DNA of 64,000 nucleotides from positions 1-64,000 of the forward strand of contig NZ_JFYL01000011.1 in NCBI RefSeq assembly GCF_000632455.1, written 5' to 3'. How positions within the stretch are numbered: the first letter of the stretch is position 1; each line of letters opens with the position of its first letter. The translations under genes and the position numbers were made by a program. This DNA comes from Acinetobacter sp. Ver3. GTDB lineage: Bacteria; Pseudomonadota; Gammaproteobacteria; Pseudomonadales; Moraxellaceae. Under the pieces are notes generated by a model. The model saw only the letters and a program-made list of their open reading frames with translations, was not told the DNA's origin and made no database searches. Below are positions 19,224 to 29,067 of the stretch, one piece after another.

Positions 19224-22200
19224 ATGAACAGTTGGTTGATTATTGGGGTACTCGCCCTCTACATCCTCATCCTTTTTATTTGCGCCTTTTTTGGTGAAAA
19301 ACATGCCAGTCGGCTCAGCCCACGTGGACGCATGTTATTGTTTAGTTTGACCTTAGGCGTGTACTGTTCGTCTTGGACATTCTACGGCGCAACGGGTGCT
19401 GCTGTTCGTGAAGGGATCATTTTCCTTCCAATCTACTTAGGCCCACTTCTGTTTGTCTGGTTTGGTTATGATATTTGGCGTCGCTTAGGTCGAGTACGTC
19501 AGCACCATGCTATTTCCTCAATTGCTGACTTTGTGGCAGCACGTTATGGCAAAAGCGGACCTCTCGCCTCACTCGTCACCATTTTAGCCGTGATCGCCAT
19601 CATTCCTTATCTTGCCTTACAACTGAGAGCCATTGCACTCAGTGCATCCGTGATGTTGCAACAAGATTCAGAAGTGATGAATCTGACCACCAATGGTGTT
19701 CTTACACTTACAGGGGTTCTCGCAATTTTGGCTATGATGTTTGGTACACGTCAGATTGCCAACACCGAACAGCATGGCGGTTTAATGCTGGCAGTCGCTT
19801 TTGAATCCTTTGTTAAATTATTTGCACTCCTCTGTGTCGCTTTTTTCTTTTTATTTGAACGCCCCGAAAACCTCATTCAAGTTTCCGCAGACGTATCCAA
19901 AACCTTCCATGAAATTCAACTGATGGGCGTGCCAGATACCTTTTGGATTCAAACACTTTTAGCAGCATTAGCGATTATATGTTTGCCACGCCAGTTTCAT
20001 GTTGCTGTAGTTGAATTACGTGATGAAAAACATATTCGTGGTGCGCGCAGATGGTTTGCCGCTTACATCATTTTAACCGTTGTCGCGATTATTCCGATTG
20101 CAAGTTGGGCACTTCATGCTGCACCAGAATACATGGCAGTCCCTGATGTTGCCGTGCTGTCACTGCCTTTGAGCTATAACCAAGAATGGCTGACGCTCTT
20201 AGCATTCCTTGGAGGATTTTCGGCTTCAACTGGTATGCTTTTAGTCTCTTCAGTCGCACTCTCAATCATGCTCAGTAACGACTTGATTATGCCTGCGCTA
20301 TGGCGCTTGGGTTGGATTTCTCGTCATGACAAGCGTTTACCTCGAATGCTGAAATTCACACGTCGCGTATGTATTTTGGCGGTCATGCTACTTGGATTCT
20401 TATTCTTCCATTTCTTTAATGACATTGATCAGCTGTCAGTATTTGGTCTTTTGGCATTTAGTGCTGTTGCACAGTTTGCACCTGCACTTATTGGGGGGTT
20501 GTACTGGCGTGGTGGAAGTAAACAAGGGGTCTATGCAGGTCTCATCGTTGGTTTTGTGATGTGGAGTTACACACTGCTCTTACCAACAATTTTAAGAAGT
20601 TTACCAGATGAATATTATCAATTTACCTATTCGTTTCTGATGTTTGGCCCTCTGGGATTTGACTTATTAAAGCCTGAAGCATTACTTGGTTTTGAATCAT
20701 TTGCGCCATTAACACATGGTGTAATTTGGTCACTTGGCTTAAATATCGTGCTCTACATCTGGATCTCACGAATTTATCGTCCAAGTATTGCTGAGCAAAT
20801 ACAGGCAGAAAGTTTCTTCTATTACGAAACTAAACCCCTACAAACGCAACAAACCTCAAATGAAGTTAATTATTTACATCATGATGTCGCACGATTAAAA
20901 GTGGGTGACCTGATCACGCTTGCCAAACGGATTACGGGTGAAGGTCCGACCATGCATGCGTTTAATCAATTCTGCTTATCCAATAATGTGATATTAAACG
21001 AAAACAGCAGTGCCAATGGAATGTGGTGGCGTTTCACTGAACAATATCTTGCTGGCACAATTGGAGCTGCATCGGCACGTACCCTACTCACTACAGCCAT
21101 GGTTAACAATGGATTAGCACTTGGACAGGTCGCTAATATTCTAGACCAAGCATCACAATGGCAACGCTTTAACCAAAATCTAATTATGACCATGATCGAC
21201 CACATGACCCAAGGGGTAAGTGTTGTCGATGAAAACATGTGTTTAGTCGCATGGAATAATCAATATCTCGTTTTATTCGATTATCCAAAAGATTTGGTAT
21301 ATGTGGGCTGCCCGATTGCAGACTTGATCCGATACAACGCAGAGCGCGGTGAATGTGGACCTGGTTCCGTTGAAGAGCACGTACGTAAACGTATTCATTG
21401 GATGAAAGTAGGTAGCGCTCATGAGTTTGAACGTATTCGTAAAGATGGTCGTGTTATCCAAATGCGAGGAAATCCAATCGAAGGCGGTGGCTTCGTGACG
21501 ACATTTGCTGATATTACGGCATTCCGAGAAACTGAAGCACTACTTGAAGGACGCGTTCAAGATCGCACTCAACAACTTGCCAATGCCTTGGCAGAACAAC
21601 AATTGGCACGTGAACAAGCTGACAAAGCCAATATGTCAAAAAGTCGATTCATTGCTGCAGCAAGTCATGATTTACTTCAACCTATGCACGCTGCACGGTT
21701 ATTCAGTACGGCATTAGAACAAAGCATTCAAAATGAAGAAGATGCTAAAACGCTACAGCAACTCGATCGTGCCTTACATGGTGCAGAGAGTATGCTTTCT
21801 GCATTATTAGACATTGCACGTTTAGAAGGTGGAACAATACAACCTAAACGACAAGCCTATCCATTACATGACCTATTGAGTGACTTAGAACTACAATTTA
21901 AATCAATTGCAGCACAACGAGCGATCTCCTTCCGAGTGCATGACGTGAAATTCTGGATTGATACAGATCCTCAATGGATTCGCCGTATTATTCAAAACTT
22001 TGTCAGTAATGCCCTAAGATACACAGCAAAAGGTCGTGTAATTGTTGGGGTGTTACGTTCAGCAGAAAGAGCAAACCATATTCGTATTGGTGTTTGGGAT
22101 ACTGGTCCAGGGATTGCTGAACAACAACGTATTAAACTCTTCCAAGAGTTTGAACGTTGTGGACATACCTCGCCATGGGGTGAACAAGGTTTAGGTCTTG

Positions 22201-22715
22201 GACTCGCCATCGTTCAGAGAATGACCAGCATGTTGGGTTATCCTGTGCATGTGTATTCCGAGTTGGGTAAGGGTTCATGTTTTATGATTGAAGTCCCACT
22301 CATCGATGCACCAAAGGTTGTGACCGCACCAGTTCAAGCCACACCATTAAAATCTGCAGCGTATAAAATTTTATGTTTAGACAATGATGAAACTATTTTA
22401 GAAGGCATGGCAACTTTGCTTACTAAATGGGGTTATCAAGTGTTTAAAGCCACAGAACCTGAACAAGCGCTTGAGATTATTCAACAAGAGAACATTCAAG
22501 TTTGGTTGGTCGATCAACACCTGAATTCAAATAAAATAGGATTAGATTTTATTGTAGAACATCGTCAAGAAAATGTGCCTGTGGCATTGATTACAGCTGA
22601 TTCAGATCCTGAGCTTCCGCAAAGACTCAAAGAGCTGAATATTGTCCTATTGAAAAAACCTCTCAAACCTGCCTCTCTACGTTCATGGTTATCAGGTTTA
22701 AAAATTTCAAAATAA
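19224..22715 (+). CDS. crbS: CrbS-type hybrid histidine kinase with SSS transporter domain
   Basis: About 1,163 residues. The N-terminal half is a 13-helix sodium/solute-symporter-like domain (SIADFVAARYGKS, IIPYLALQLRAIALSASV). Then come a PAS region (DENMCLVAWNNQYLVLFDYP), a coiled coil, the phosphoacceptor H-box with His815 (AAASHDLLQPMHAARL), an ATPase domain (N box FVSNALRY, DTGPGI, GLGLGLAIV), and a C-terminal receiver with Asp1097 (WLVDQHLN). This matches CrbS/MxtR, which senses acetate-related metabolism and drives acs/actP through CrbR. The start at 19224 fits homologues; 19185 is an in-frame alternative. Divergent from yjcH-actP. Confidence 0.93.
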   Translation: MNSWLIIGVLALYILILFICAFFGEKHASRLSPRGRMLLFSLTLGVYCSSWTFYGATGAAVREGIIFLPIYLGPLLFVWFGYDIWRRLGRVRQHHAISSIADFVAARYGKSGPLASLVTILAVIAIIPYLALQLRAIALSASVMLQQDSEVMNLTTNGVLTLTGVLAILAMMFGTRQIANTEQHGGLMLAVAFESFVKLFALLCVAFFFLFERPENLIQVSADVSKTFHEIQLMGVPDTFWIQTLLAALAIICLPRQFHVAVVELRDEKHIRGARRWFAAYIILTVVAIIPIASWALHAAPEYMAVPDVAVLSLPLSYNQEWLTLLAFLGGFSASTGMLLVSSVALSIMLSNDLIMPALWRLGWISRHDKRLPRMLKFTRRVCILAVMLLGFLFFHFFNDIDQLSVFGLLAFSAVAQFAPALIGGLYWRGGSKQGVYAGLIVGFVMWSYTLLLPTILRSLPDEYYQFTYSFLMFGPLGFDLLKPEALLGFESFAPLTHGVIWSLGLNIVLYIWISRIYRPSIAEQIQAESFFYYETKPLQTQQTSNEVNYLHHDVARLKVGDLITLAKRITGEGPTMHAFNQFCLSNNVILNENSSANGMWWRFTEQYLAGTIGAASARTLLTTAMVNNGLALGQVANILDQASQWQRFNQNLIMTMIDHMTQGVSVVDENMCLVAWNNQYLVLFDYPKDLVYVGCPIADLIRYNAERGECGPGSVEEHVRKRIHWMKVGSAHEFERIRKDGRVIQMRGNPIEGGGFVTTFADITAFRETEALLEGRVQDRTQQLANALAEQQLAREQADKANMSKSRFIAAASHDLLQPMHAARLFSTALEQSIQNEEDAKTLQQLDRALHGAESMLSALLDIARLEGGTIQPKRQAYPLHDLLSDLELQFKSIAAQRAISFRVHDVKFWIDTDPQWIRRIIQNFVSNALRYTAKGRVIVGVLRSAERANHIRIGVWDTGPGIAEQQRIKLFQEFERCGHTSPWGEQGLGLGLAIVQRMTSMLGYPVHVYSELGKGSCFMIEVPLIDAPKVVTAPVQATPLKSAAYKILCLDNDETILEGMATLLTKWGYQVFKATEPEQALEIIQQENIQVWLVDQHLNSNKIGLDFIVEHRQENVPVALITADSDPELPQRLKELNIVLLKKPLKPASLRSWLSGLKISK

Positions 22716-22745
22716 GATTCGAAATAGTCATATTTTGATACATTC

Positions 22746-22783
22746 ATCACCCAGTTTTTCCAAGAAAATCTGGGTGATTTTTA
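22746..22783 (+). terminator. Terminator of crbS
   Basis: ATCACCCAG and CTGGGTGAT perfect 9-bp stem followed by TTTTT. Confidence 0.88.
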
Positions 22784-23140
22784 TACATATTCACACCGTA
22801 CTTTACAATGATTGGCAGATCTCAGCTTTAGAGGTGGCAAAAGAGAACAAAATAAAGCTAAAAAGAGCATTGGCAATTGACCAAAAAAATCAAAGTCCGA
22901 TTTTCTATGGCAAAACACATCAAAAGTTGAAATATCATTTAAAACAAATAGTTACAAGTTTACCAACATCATGTTTTTAGATGAAAAATTTACTCATCAA
23001 TTAAAAATTAATACTTTAGTCTTATTCTTATTGCAATCAACATAATTCTAAATCTAGCCATCAGCACATCTTCTTTCGATTAAAGAAATCAAAGTGCCTC
23101 AAATTTTCTCGAGAATAAAAGTATCAAATGGAGTCTTGCA
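22784..23140. other. Intergenic region with no convincing gene
   Basis: A frame from 22735 to 22980 crosses the crbS terminator, has no ribosome site and shows no family features. The rest is an AT-rich promoter region for the next gene. Confidence 0.5.
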
Positions 23141-23908
23141 ATGAACATTTCAGAAGCTATGCCACATGGTTTAGATCGTAATCACGAATTTCATCGCCAA
23201 TATGGTGCCAATGCAATTTTGCCTGAAATCAAGTGGCAAGAAATTTTTCCATCTACATCCTTAAAAAATGTACATGTACGTGCCTTGGAACAGATTTACC
23301 AAACTGCAGTACCTTTGGCTTTACAGGTTTTTGAACAATTAAAATTTGATGTATTTACACCAGCAGCTTATCACCCTCAAGGCTTAGGTTTATTTGATAA
23401 ATTGGCACAACAAGAAAATCAACTTATTCAACGTTTAGCATCAGAATGCCGAGATTTAGATGAACATACGCGTCATCAAGTGTGGAGTATGTTGTTGCGT
23501 GGTGGTGCCGTTTTGGTCTTTAAAGCTTGGCTTGGTAAAGTGAAAACTGGTGAAAATACGCTTGATACCACGCAGTTTGATGAAATTTCAGATTTACTCT
23601 TTATCAAAACACCGCCGCTTGCACTCGCAGAACAATTAGGCATCGATGCATATGCAGATTTCGATCATATTTTTCTCATGTATGGCAATGAGGTGTTTTT
23701 AGATCGTTTTAATGGACTTGAAACGGCTGCACTCTTTGTTGATCTGAAAGTTTATGATGCCGCTTTTTTAAGTCTTAGAGATGATCGCGTTGCAGAATAT
23801 TTAAAACGCAAGGGCTATGTAACACAAGATCAAATTGATGAACTTCAATGTGCACTCAATCCTCTATATTGTAATGAGTTGACACCTAAACAGGACTGTT
23901 TAGCCTAA
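23141..23908 (+). CDS. Conserved-looking hypothetical protein between crbS and crbR
   Basis: A 255-residue soluble protein with GGAG placed 9 nt before the ATG. No signal peptide or transmembrane helix. It is mostly helical, with a hydrophobic patch MLLRGGAVLVFKAWLGK near residue 120 and a FDHIFLMYGNEVFLDRFNGLETAALFVD segment near 175. I do not recognise the family. It lies between the kinase and regulator genes of the CrbS/R system, on the kinase strand but with the crbS terminator between. A link to acetate control is only positional. Confidence 0.75.
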   Translation: MNISEAMPHGLDRNHEFHRQYGANAILPEIKWQEIFPSTSLKNVHVRALEQIYQTAVPLALQVFEQLKFDVFTPAAYHPQGLGLFDKLAQQENQLIQRLASECRDLDEHTRHQVWSMLLRGGAVLVFKAWLGKVKTGENTLDTTQFDEISDLLFIKTPPLALAEQLGIDAYADFDHIFLMYGNEVFLDRFNGLETAALFVDLKVYDAAFLSLRDDRVAEYLKRKGYVTQDQIDELQCALNPLYCNELTPKQDCLA

Positions 23909-23923
23909 AGTAGATACACATCG

Positions 23924-23953
23924 AAAAAAAGACCTTTGATTAGGTCTTTTTTT
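23924..23953. terminator. Bidirectional terminator before crbR
   Basis: AAAAAAAGACCT, TTGATT, AGGTCTTTTTTT, between the hypothetical gene and convergent crbR. Confidence 0.88.
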
Positions 23954-23969
23954 CAAATCTAAGAATCAA

Positions 23970-24620
23970 TTAAACACGTTTTTCTTCGATGTTTAATGCA
24001 TTAATCGCTAATACAGCCTGAGTACGATTTTGAACGCCTAATTTACGGAAAATCGCGGTCACATGCGCTTTAATCGTTGCTTCAGAAACATCAAGTTCGT
24101 ATGCGATCTGTTTATTCAACAAACCTTCCGCAACCATCATTAACACTCGGAATTGTTGTGGTGTTAGAGATTGAATACGTTCTGCTAAAGCTGTTTCATC
24201 TGCAGCACGTGGATCAAAGTTTAAATTCGCAGGCAGATTTGGCGGTAACCACATATCCCCTTCTAATACCTGACGAATCGCTTCACCAATGTGACTTGGA
24301 TGCGCTGATTTTGGAATATAGCCCATTGCACCATGTGCAATCGAGCGTTGAATAATTGAAACTTCTTCATGCGCTGATACGACAATAATTGGTAACGATG
24401 GATACTGTGCACGCACATGCACCAACGCTGAGAAGCCTGATGCACCTGGAAGATTCAAATCTAAAAGTACTAAATCTGGTTCAGGACCTTTTTCTAAACG
24501 TTCATAAAATTCATTAACAGCAGCTGTTTCATGGATTTGGGCTTGCGGTAAGCTGTAACGAACTGCTTGAATTAAAGCATGACGAAACAGTGGATGATCA
24601 TCAACGATTAAAATATTCAT
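23970..24620 (-). CDS. crbR: CrbR-type LuxR-family response regulator
   Basis: A 216-residue NarL/LuxR-type regulator. The receiver has acidic residues D7-D8, phosphoacceptor Asp54 (LVLLDLNLPG) and the conserved Lys in YIPKSAHP. The LuxR helix-turn-helix is in the last 65 residues (LTPQQFRVLMMVAEGLLNKQIAYEL, then SEATIKAHVTAIFRKLGVQNRTQAV). Start at 24620 (MNILIVDD) is the natural receiver start; an upstream Met adds nine non-conserved residues. This is the expected partner of CrbS and activator of acs and yjcH-actP, by family knowledge and proximity. Confidence 0.92.
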   Translation of the reverse strand: MNILIVDDHPLFRHALIQAVRYSLPQAQIHETAAVNEFYERLEKGPEPDLVLLDLNLPGASGFSALVHVRAQYPSLPIIVVSAHEEVSIIQRSIAHGAMGYIPKSAHPSHIGEAIRQVLEGDMWLPPNLPANLNFDPRAADETALAERIQSLTPQQFRVLMMVAEGLLNKQIAYELDVSEATIKAHVTAIFRKLGVQNRTQAVLAINALNIEEKRV

Positions 24621-24996
24621 AAGCGAGGCGAGAGATCTCAAACACAATCAATATACTAACTGTGCTATAGCTGTTAAGGATATATAAATATTAACGAATT
24701 TTTGCAGAAAATGTCGGGCTAAATCTTACAAACGCGATTTTTTTATGTAATTTTGAAAATTCGATAAGCACATCACTTTTAAATATAAAATTTATTCAAA
24801 TACTGAAATAGCTTATTCATAATCATAAATATAAGTTTATTCAGTTATTTATCACTAATTTATATCTCAAGAAGATTAAATTCCCGCTATATACGCAAAA
24901 ATGATATTTATTATTATTTTGCTTATTTTACAGAATAAGCATTAATCCACATAAATAGTGCATCCGAGATTAATTTTAAATTTTTAGGTTTGTACT
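24621..24996. other. Divergent control region between crbR and msuE
   Basis: AT-rich, no coding frame. It holds the promoters of crbR and msuE and the palindrome at 24920-24941. No sigma-54 promoter (GG-N10-GC type) was apparent ahead of msuE. Confidence 0.5.
24920..24941. promoter_or_regulatory. Inverted repeat upstream of msuE
   Basis: TGCTTATT, 6-nt spacer, AATAAGCA: a perfect 8-bp inverted repeat ending 55 nt before the msuE ATG. It is well placed as an operator or activator site for the sulfur genes. The regulator is unknown; a LysR-type (CysB/Cbl-like) factor is one possibility. Confidence 0.45.
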
Positions 24997-25734
24997 ATGT
25001 CTACTGCTCAACAAAAACCATTAAATATCGTTGCTGTCTCTGGCGGTCTAAATAATCCTTCAAAAACTGAAGCGCTTGTTCAAGCGATTTTGGATGAGTT
25101 AGGTGAAGCAACACCTATTAATGTGCATTTTATTAAATTTAGCGAAATCGGTCATTTATTAGGTGGTGCCATTTATCGCAATCAGCTGCCGCAACGTGTT
25201 CAAGATGATCTTGCTGCTGTTGAAGCCGCGGATGCATTGATTGTGGGAACGCCCGTATATCGCGCATCTTTCACAGGTTTATTTAAACATTTCTTTGACT
25301 TTGTAGAACAAACTGCGCTGGTTGATGTGCCTGTATTACTAGCTGCATCAGGGGGCAGTGATCGCCATGCCTTAGTACTTGAGCATCAATTGCGTCCTTT
25401 ATTTAGCTTCTTCCAAGCACAGACTTTGCCAATTGGAGTTTATGCAACTGATCGTGATTTTACGCCTGAATACACCATTCACAGTGAACTATTACGTGCG
25501 CGCATTACCTTAGCCATTGCTCGTGCTTTACCAATTTTAGAGTGGGCACCAGCCAAAGGTAAACGTGCTGAGGTTGTGAAAGATAAAACCCAACAAGCCA
25601 ATCAAAACTTGGGCATTAACAAACAAATCGAACAAGAAGAAGTATTGCCTTCAGCAGCAGTACCAAGTTTAGATGCAGCAGAGTCACGCTTGCATCACAA
25701 GAATAATGCTGCCCCAAAAATTGAAGTGGCATAA
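24997..25734 (+). CDS. msuE: NAD(P)H-dependent FMN reductase MsuE
   Basis: A 245-residue flavodoxin-like flavin reductase of the MsuE/SsuE type. It begins VAVSGGLNNPSKTEALV and has the cofactor loop GTPVYRASFTGLFKHFFDFV near residues 88-107. It supplies FMNH2 to partner monooxygenases in sulfonate and sulfone desulfurisation. The tail after about residue 185 is longer than the core fold and rich in Lys, Glu and Gln. The sfnG gene follows 29 nt later, so the two form an operon. Confidence 0.92.
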   Translation: MSTAQQKPLNIVAVSGGLNNPSKTEALVQAILDELGEATPINVHFIKFSEIGHLLGGAIYRNQLPQRVQDDLAAVEAADALIVGTPVYRASFTGLFKHFFDFVEQTALVDVPVLLAASGGSDRHALVLEHQLRPLFSFFQAQTLPIGVYATDRDFTPEYTIHSELLRARITLAIARALPILEWAPAKGKRAEVVKDKTQQANQNLGINKQIEQEEVLPSAAVPSLDAAESRLHHKNNAAPKIEVA

Positions 25735-25763
25735 ATATAATTGAATCAATGAGGGTATAAGCC

Positions 25764-26873
25764 ATGTCTAATGCAGAAAAACAAGCGATTAAATTTGCCT
25801 ATTGGGTTCCAAATGTCAGTGGTGGTCTTGTCGTCAGTAATGTTGAACAACGAACAGACTGGAGCTACGACTACAATGTTCGACTCGCGCAAGCTGCTGA
25901 AAAAAGTGGATTTGAATATGCTTTGACACAGATTCGATTCACGGCAGGATACGGTGCTGAGAATCAGCATGAATCTGTAAGCTTTAGTCATGGCTTATTG
26001 GCAAAAACTGAAAAGTTACGTGTAATCGCAGCAATTTTACCAGGCCCTTGGAAACCCGCGCTGGCGGCTAAACAGCTCGCGACAATTGATCATTTAACCA
26101 ATGGTCGTATCGCTATTAATGTTGTGAGCGGATGGTTCCGTGGTGAATTTGATGCCATCGGTGAAGAATGGCCTGAACACGATCAACGATATGCACGTTC
26201 AGAGGAGTTTATTCGTAGCTTAAAAGGTATTTGGACGCAGGATAACTTTAGTTTTGATGGAAAATATTATCAATTTAAAGACTACACCTTGAAGCCAAAA
26301 CCTGTTCAAAGCCCACATATTGAAATTTTCCAAGGGGGTAGCTCGCGTGCCGCACGTGATATGGCATCTCGTGTTTCTGATTGGTATTTCACCAATGGAA
26401 ACACGCCTGCTGAAATTAAAAAGCAGATTGATGACATCCGTGAAAAAGCCAAGCTGAATCACCATCAAGTCAAAATTGGGGTGAATGCCTTTATCATTGC
26501 TCGTGATACTGAAGAGGAAGCAAAAGCTGTACTTCAAGAAATCATTGACAATGCAAATGTAGAAGCAGTCAATGCTTTTGGTGATGCAACTCGTGAAGCA
26601 GGTGCCGCAACTCAAGAAGGTGAAGGTAACTGGGCAAAATCAACATTTGAAGATCTTGTCCAATACAACGACGGGTTCAGAACAAATCTCATCGGTACAC
26701 CGCAACAAATTGCTGAACGTATCGTTGAATTAAAATCAGTTGGTGTGGATCTGATCTTATCTGGCTTCTTACATTTTATAGAGGAAGTTGAATATTTTGG
26801 TGAAAAAGTACTGCCTTTAGTTCGAAAACTCGAAGCTGAACAGCAACAACACATCACCGCTAAATCAGCTTAA
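25764..26873 (+). CDS. sfnG: Dimethylsulfone monooxygenase SfnG
   Basis: A 369-residue luciferase-like FMNH2-dependent monooxygenase that converts dimethyl sulfone to methanesulfinate, so that sulfone sulfur can be used. Diagnostic blocks are IKFAYWVPNVSGGLVVS, FEYALTQIRFTAGYGAENQHESV and TIDHLTNGRIAINVVSGWFRGEF, very close to Pseudomonas SfnG. GAGGG sits 8 nt before the ATG. It depends on the FMNH2 made by the preceding msuE product and is cytosolic. A terminator follows. Confidence 0.94.
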   Translation: MSNAEKQAIKFAYWVPNVSGGLVVSNVEQRTDWSYDYNVRLAQAAEKSGFEYALTQIRFTAGYGAENQHESVSFSHGLLAKTEKLRVIAAILPGPWKPALAAKQLATIDHLTNGRIAINVVSGWFRGEFDAIGEEWPEHDQRYARSEEFIRSLKGIWTQDNFSFDGKYYQFKDYTLKPKPVQSPHIEIFQGGSSRAARDMASRVSDWYFTNGNTPAEIKKQIDDIREKAKLNHHQVKIGVNAFIIARDTEEEAKAVLQEIIDNANVEAVNAFGDATREAGAATQEGEGNWAKSTFEDLVQYNDGFRTNLIGTPQQIAERIVELKSVGVDLILSGFLHFIEEVEYFGEKVLPLVRKLEAEQQQHITAKSA

Positions 26874-26978
26874 TTGGTCTTAGATTAATTAACAACGATC
26901 TGAATGAAATCAGCGCTTTGTTCAGTCTTGTTTTGACCCTGATAACTATAATAATAGCGTCATGCAGTAGCAACTTAA

Positions 26979-27006
26979 CCCCCAAGGCTCGGCTTGGGGG
27001 CTTTTT
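26979..27006 (+). terminator. Terminator of msuE-sfnG
   Basis: CCCCCAAG, GCTCGG, CTTGGGGG then CTTTTT. Confidence 0.88.
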
Positions 27007-27121
27007 ATTGGATAGTTCATATAATCTGATCAGCAACAGTACATCGAAAATTGAATAAATCGTACATTGTTCCGCTGTTGCACGGTTATAATCACCTCAA
27101 AAATGAAGACAGCACAGCCTT

Positions 27122-28330
27122 ATGGGTTCAATTCAATCAATAGAACATTCAAACAATTCCTCTGGTGCTTCAGCGAATAAAATGGCGGTTCATATTATTT
27201 TCGCTATTGCATTAGCGCATGGATTACATGATCTGATCCAGTCTTGCTTACCAGCCATTTATCCCATGCTGAAACTCAATTTTGACTTGAGCTTTACCCA
27301 AATCGGGATTATTTCTTTGGTCTATCAAATGACTGCATCTATTCTGCAACCTTGGGTTGGACTCTACACTGATAAGCATCCTAAGCCCTACCTCCTCCCT
27401 TTGGGTATGTGCGTTACACTGCTAGGTATCGTTTTGCTGGCATTTGCATGGACTTTTCCAATCTTACTGATTTCAGCAGCACTCATCGGTGTGGGCTCAT
27501 CTGCCTTTCACCCAGAAGCCTCACGAGTAGCGAGAACAGCATCAGGTGGTCGCTTCGGAACTGCTCAATCCGCTTTTCAAGTGGGTGGTAATAGCGGCTC
27601 TGCCGTTGGGCCACTGTTGGCCGCAGCAATCATTGTACCGAACGGCCAAGCCTCAGTTGCTTGGCTCATGATATTTGCCATTTTCGCTATTTATCTGCTT
27701 TACAGAATAAGTCGATGGACCATTCAATATGGTGTTCAAGCTGCTTCAGCAGTAAAAGCCAAGCAATCAACACCGTTGAAAGGTTCTAAACTTGTACAGG
27801 GAATTGTGATTATCTGTGCGTTAATGTTTGCAAAATTCACGTACATTGCAAGTATTGGAAATTACTATACCTTCTATTTGATCGAAAAGTTTCAGGTCAG
27901 TATTCAACAAGCTCAGCTTTATTTATTTGCTTTTTTAGCCGCAGTAGCAATCGGTACTTTTGCTGGCGGCCCTATCGGTGACAAAATAGGTCGTAAAGCT
28001 GTCATTTGGATTTCCTTTATTGGCATGGCACCCTTTGCATTACTCATGCCACATGTGAATTTGATGTGGACGTGTATCTTTGCGATTCTTGCTGGATTGA
28101 TTATGTCTTCCGCATTTTCAGCAATGGTTGTATATGCACAAGAAGCGATGCCAGGTCGTGTCGGCATGGTCTCTGGTTTGATGTTTGGTTTGATGTTTGG
28201 GATCAGCGGTATCGCGGCAGCAGCTTTGGGCTATGTAGCAGATCATCAAGGTATTCGTTGGGTATTTCACTTTAGCTCATACTTACCACTACTGGGTTTA
28301 TTGACCTTCTTTTTACCTAGAACCAATTGA
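27122..28330 (+). CDS. Fsr-like MFS transporter
   Basis: A 402-residue, twelve-helix major facilitator protein of the fosmidomycin-resistance (Fsr) group. The characteristic start of the fold is ALAHGLHDLIQSCLPAIYPMLK near residue 31, and SSAFHPEASRVARTASGGRFGTAQS follows helix 4. The second-half motif-A copy is GGPIGDKIGRKAVIWIS. It exports small molecules; the natural substrate is not predictable. It has its own gap of 248 bp after sfnG, and the riboflavin synthase-like gene follows 78 nt after its stop, so these two may be cotranscribed. No clear ribosome site at the ATG. Confidence 0.85.
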   Translation: MGSIQSIEHSNNSSGASANKMAVHIIFAIALAHGLHDLIQSCLPAIYPMLKLNFDLSFTQIGIISLVYQMTASILQPWVGLYTDKHPKPYLLPLGMCVTLLGIVLLAFAWTFPILLISAALIGVGSSAFHPEASRVARTASGGRFGTAQSAFQVGGNSGSAVGPLLAAAIIVPNGQASVAWLMIFAIFAIYLLYRISRWTIQYGVQAASAVKAKQSTPLKGSKLVQGIVIICALMFAKFTYIASIGNYYTFYLIEKFQVSIQQAQLYLFAFLAAVAIGTFAGGPIGDKIGRKAVIWISFIGMAPFALLMPHVNLMWTCIFAILAGLIMSSAFSAMVVYAQEAMPGRVGMVSGLMFGLMFGISGIAAAALGYVADHQGIRWVFHFSSYLPLLGLLTFFLPRTN

Positions 28331-28408
28331 TCTGCGTAAGATGATCATCTCTACGATCTCAGGTAGGATTAAAAGCAATTAAGATTTATTTTTAGGCAAA
28401 GGTTTATT

Positions 28409-29023
28409 ATGTATACAGGTATCGTGCAAGGGTTAGAAAAAGTATTAGATATACAGCATAAAGAGGGATATCGGACTTTTGTTATTTCTAATGCGCTCAA
28501 TCTTTTTCATGATGTATTTATCGGCGCCAGTGTTGCGATTAATGGTGTTTGCTTAACCGCTACACAAATTGATCTGATCGCTGGTCAAGTGCATTTTGAT
28601 GTTTCAAATCTAACACTTGAATTAACCACTTTAGGTCAACTCAACGTCGGTGATGAGGTCAACATTGAACGCTCCGCTAAAGTAGGTGCTGAGAATGGTG
28701 GGCATAATTTATATGGTCATATTGAAGGCACTGCAACCGTAAAGCATTTAACCAAAAATGGTGAAACTGTTCATATCGACCTTGAAATTCCAAATGGCAA
28801 TATCAAATATTTCTTCTTAAAGGGCTTTATCGGTTTAAATGGCTGCAGTTTGACAGTCAATCGGGTTGATCGTGCAAACAATCAAATCTCAATCGATCTT
28901 ATTCCAGAAACTTTACGCTTAACCACATGGAAATATATTCAAGTCGGCGATCAAGTCAATTACGAAATTGATCAGATGACACGTACGCTTGTCGATACTT
29001 TAGAAAATATTCATCAAAAATAA
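28409..29023 (+). CDS. ribE: Riboflavin synthase alpha-subunit family protein
   Basis: A 204-residue protein with two lumazine-binding barrels. The N-terminal MYTGIVQG, the key residues S41, C48 and T50 (ASVAINGVCLT) and the His of YGHIEGTA match E. coli riboflavin synthase, which dismutates two lumazines to riboflavin. The second barrel has the canonical IPETLRLTT, but the first has SNLTLELTT where ETL(R/K)xT is usual. It may be the main enzyme or a specialised paralogue; it is not in a rib operon here. Its place beside FMN-dependent sulfur genes suggests a flavin-supply link, as inference. Confidence 0.85.
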   Translation: MYTGIVQGLEKVLDIQHKEGYRTFVISNALNLFHDVFIGASVAINGVCLTATQIDLIAGQVHFDVSNLTLELTTLGQLNVGDEVNIERSAKVGAENGGHNLYGHIEGTATVKHLTKNGETVHIDLEIPNGNIKYFFLKGFIGLNGCSLTVNRVDRANNQISIDLIPETLRLTTWKYIQVGDQVNYEIDQMTRTLVDTLENIHQK

Positions 29024-29025
29024 AT

Positions 29026-29052
29026 AAAAGCCTCTACGATAGAGGCTTTTTT
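29026..29052. terminator. Terminator between ribE-like and flavoprotein genes
   Basis: AAAAGCCTCT, ACGAT, AGAGGCTTTTTT between convergent genes. Confidence 0.88.
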
Positions 29053-29067
29053 CATAATCAATTCGAT

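Noticed and set aside
22735-22980. 81-codon frame after crbS
   Set aside because: It crosses the crbS terminator, has no ribosome site and no recognisable features.
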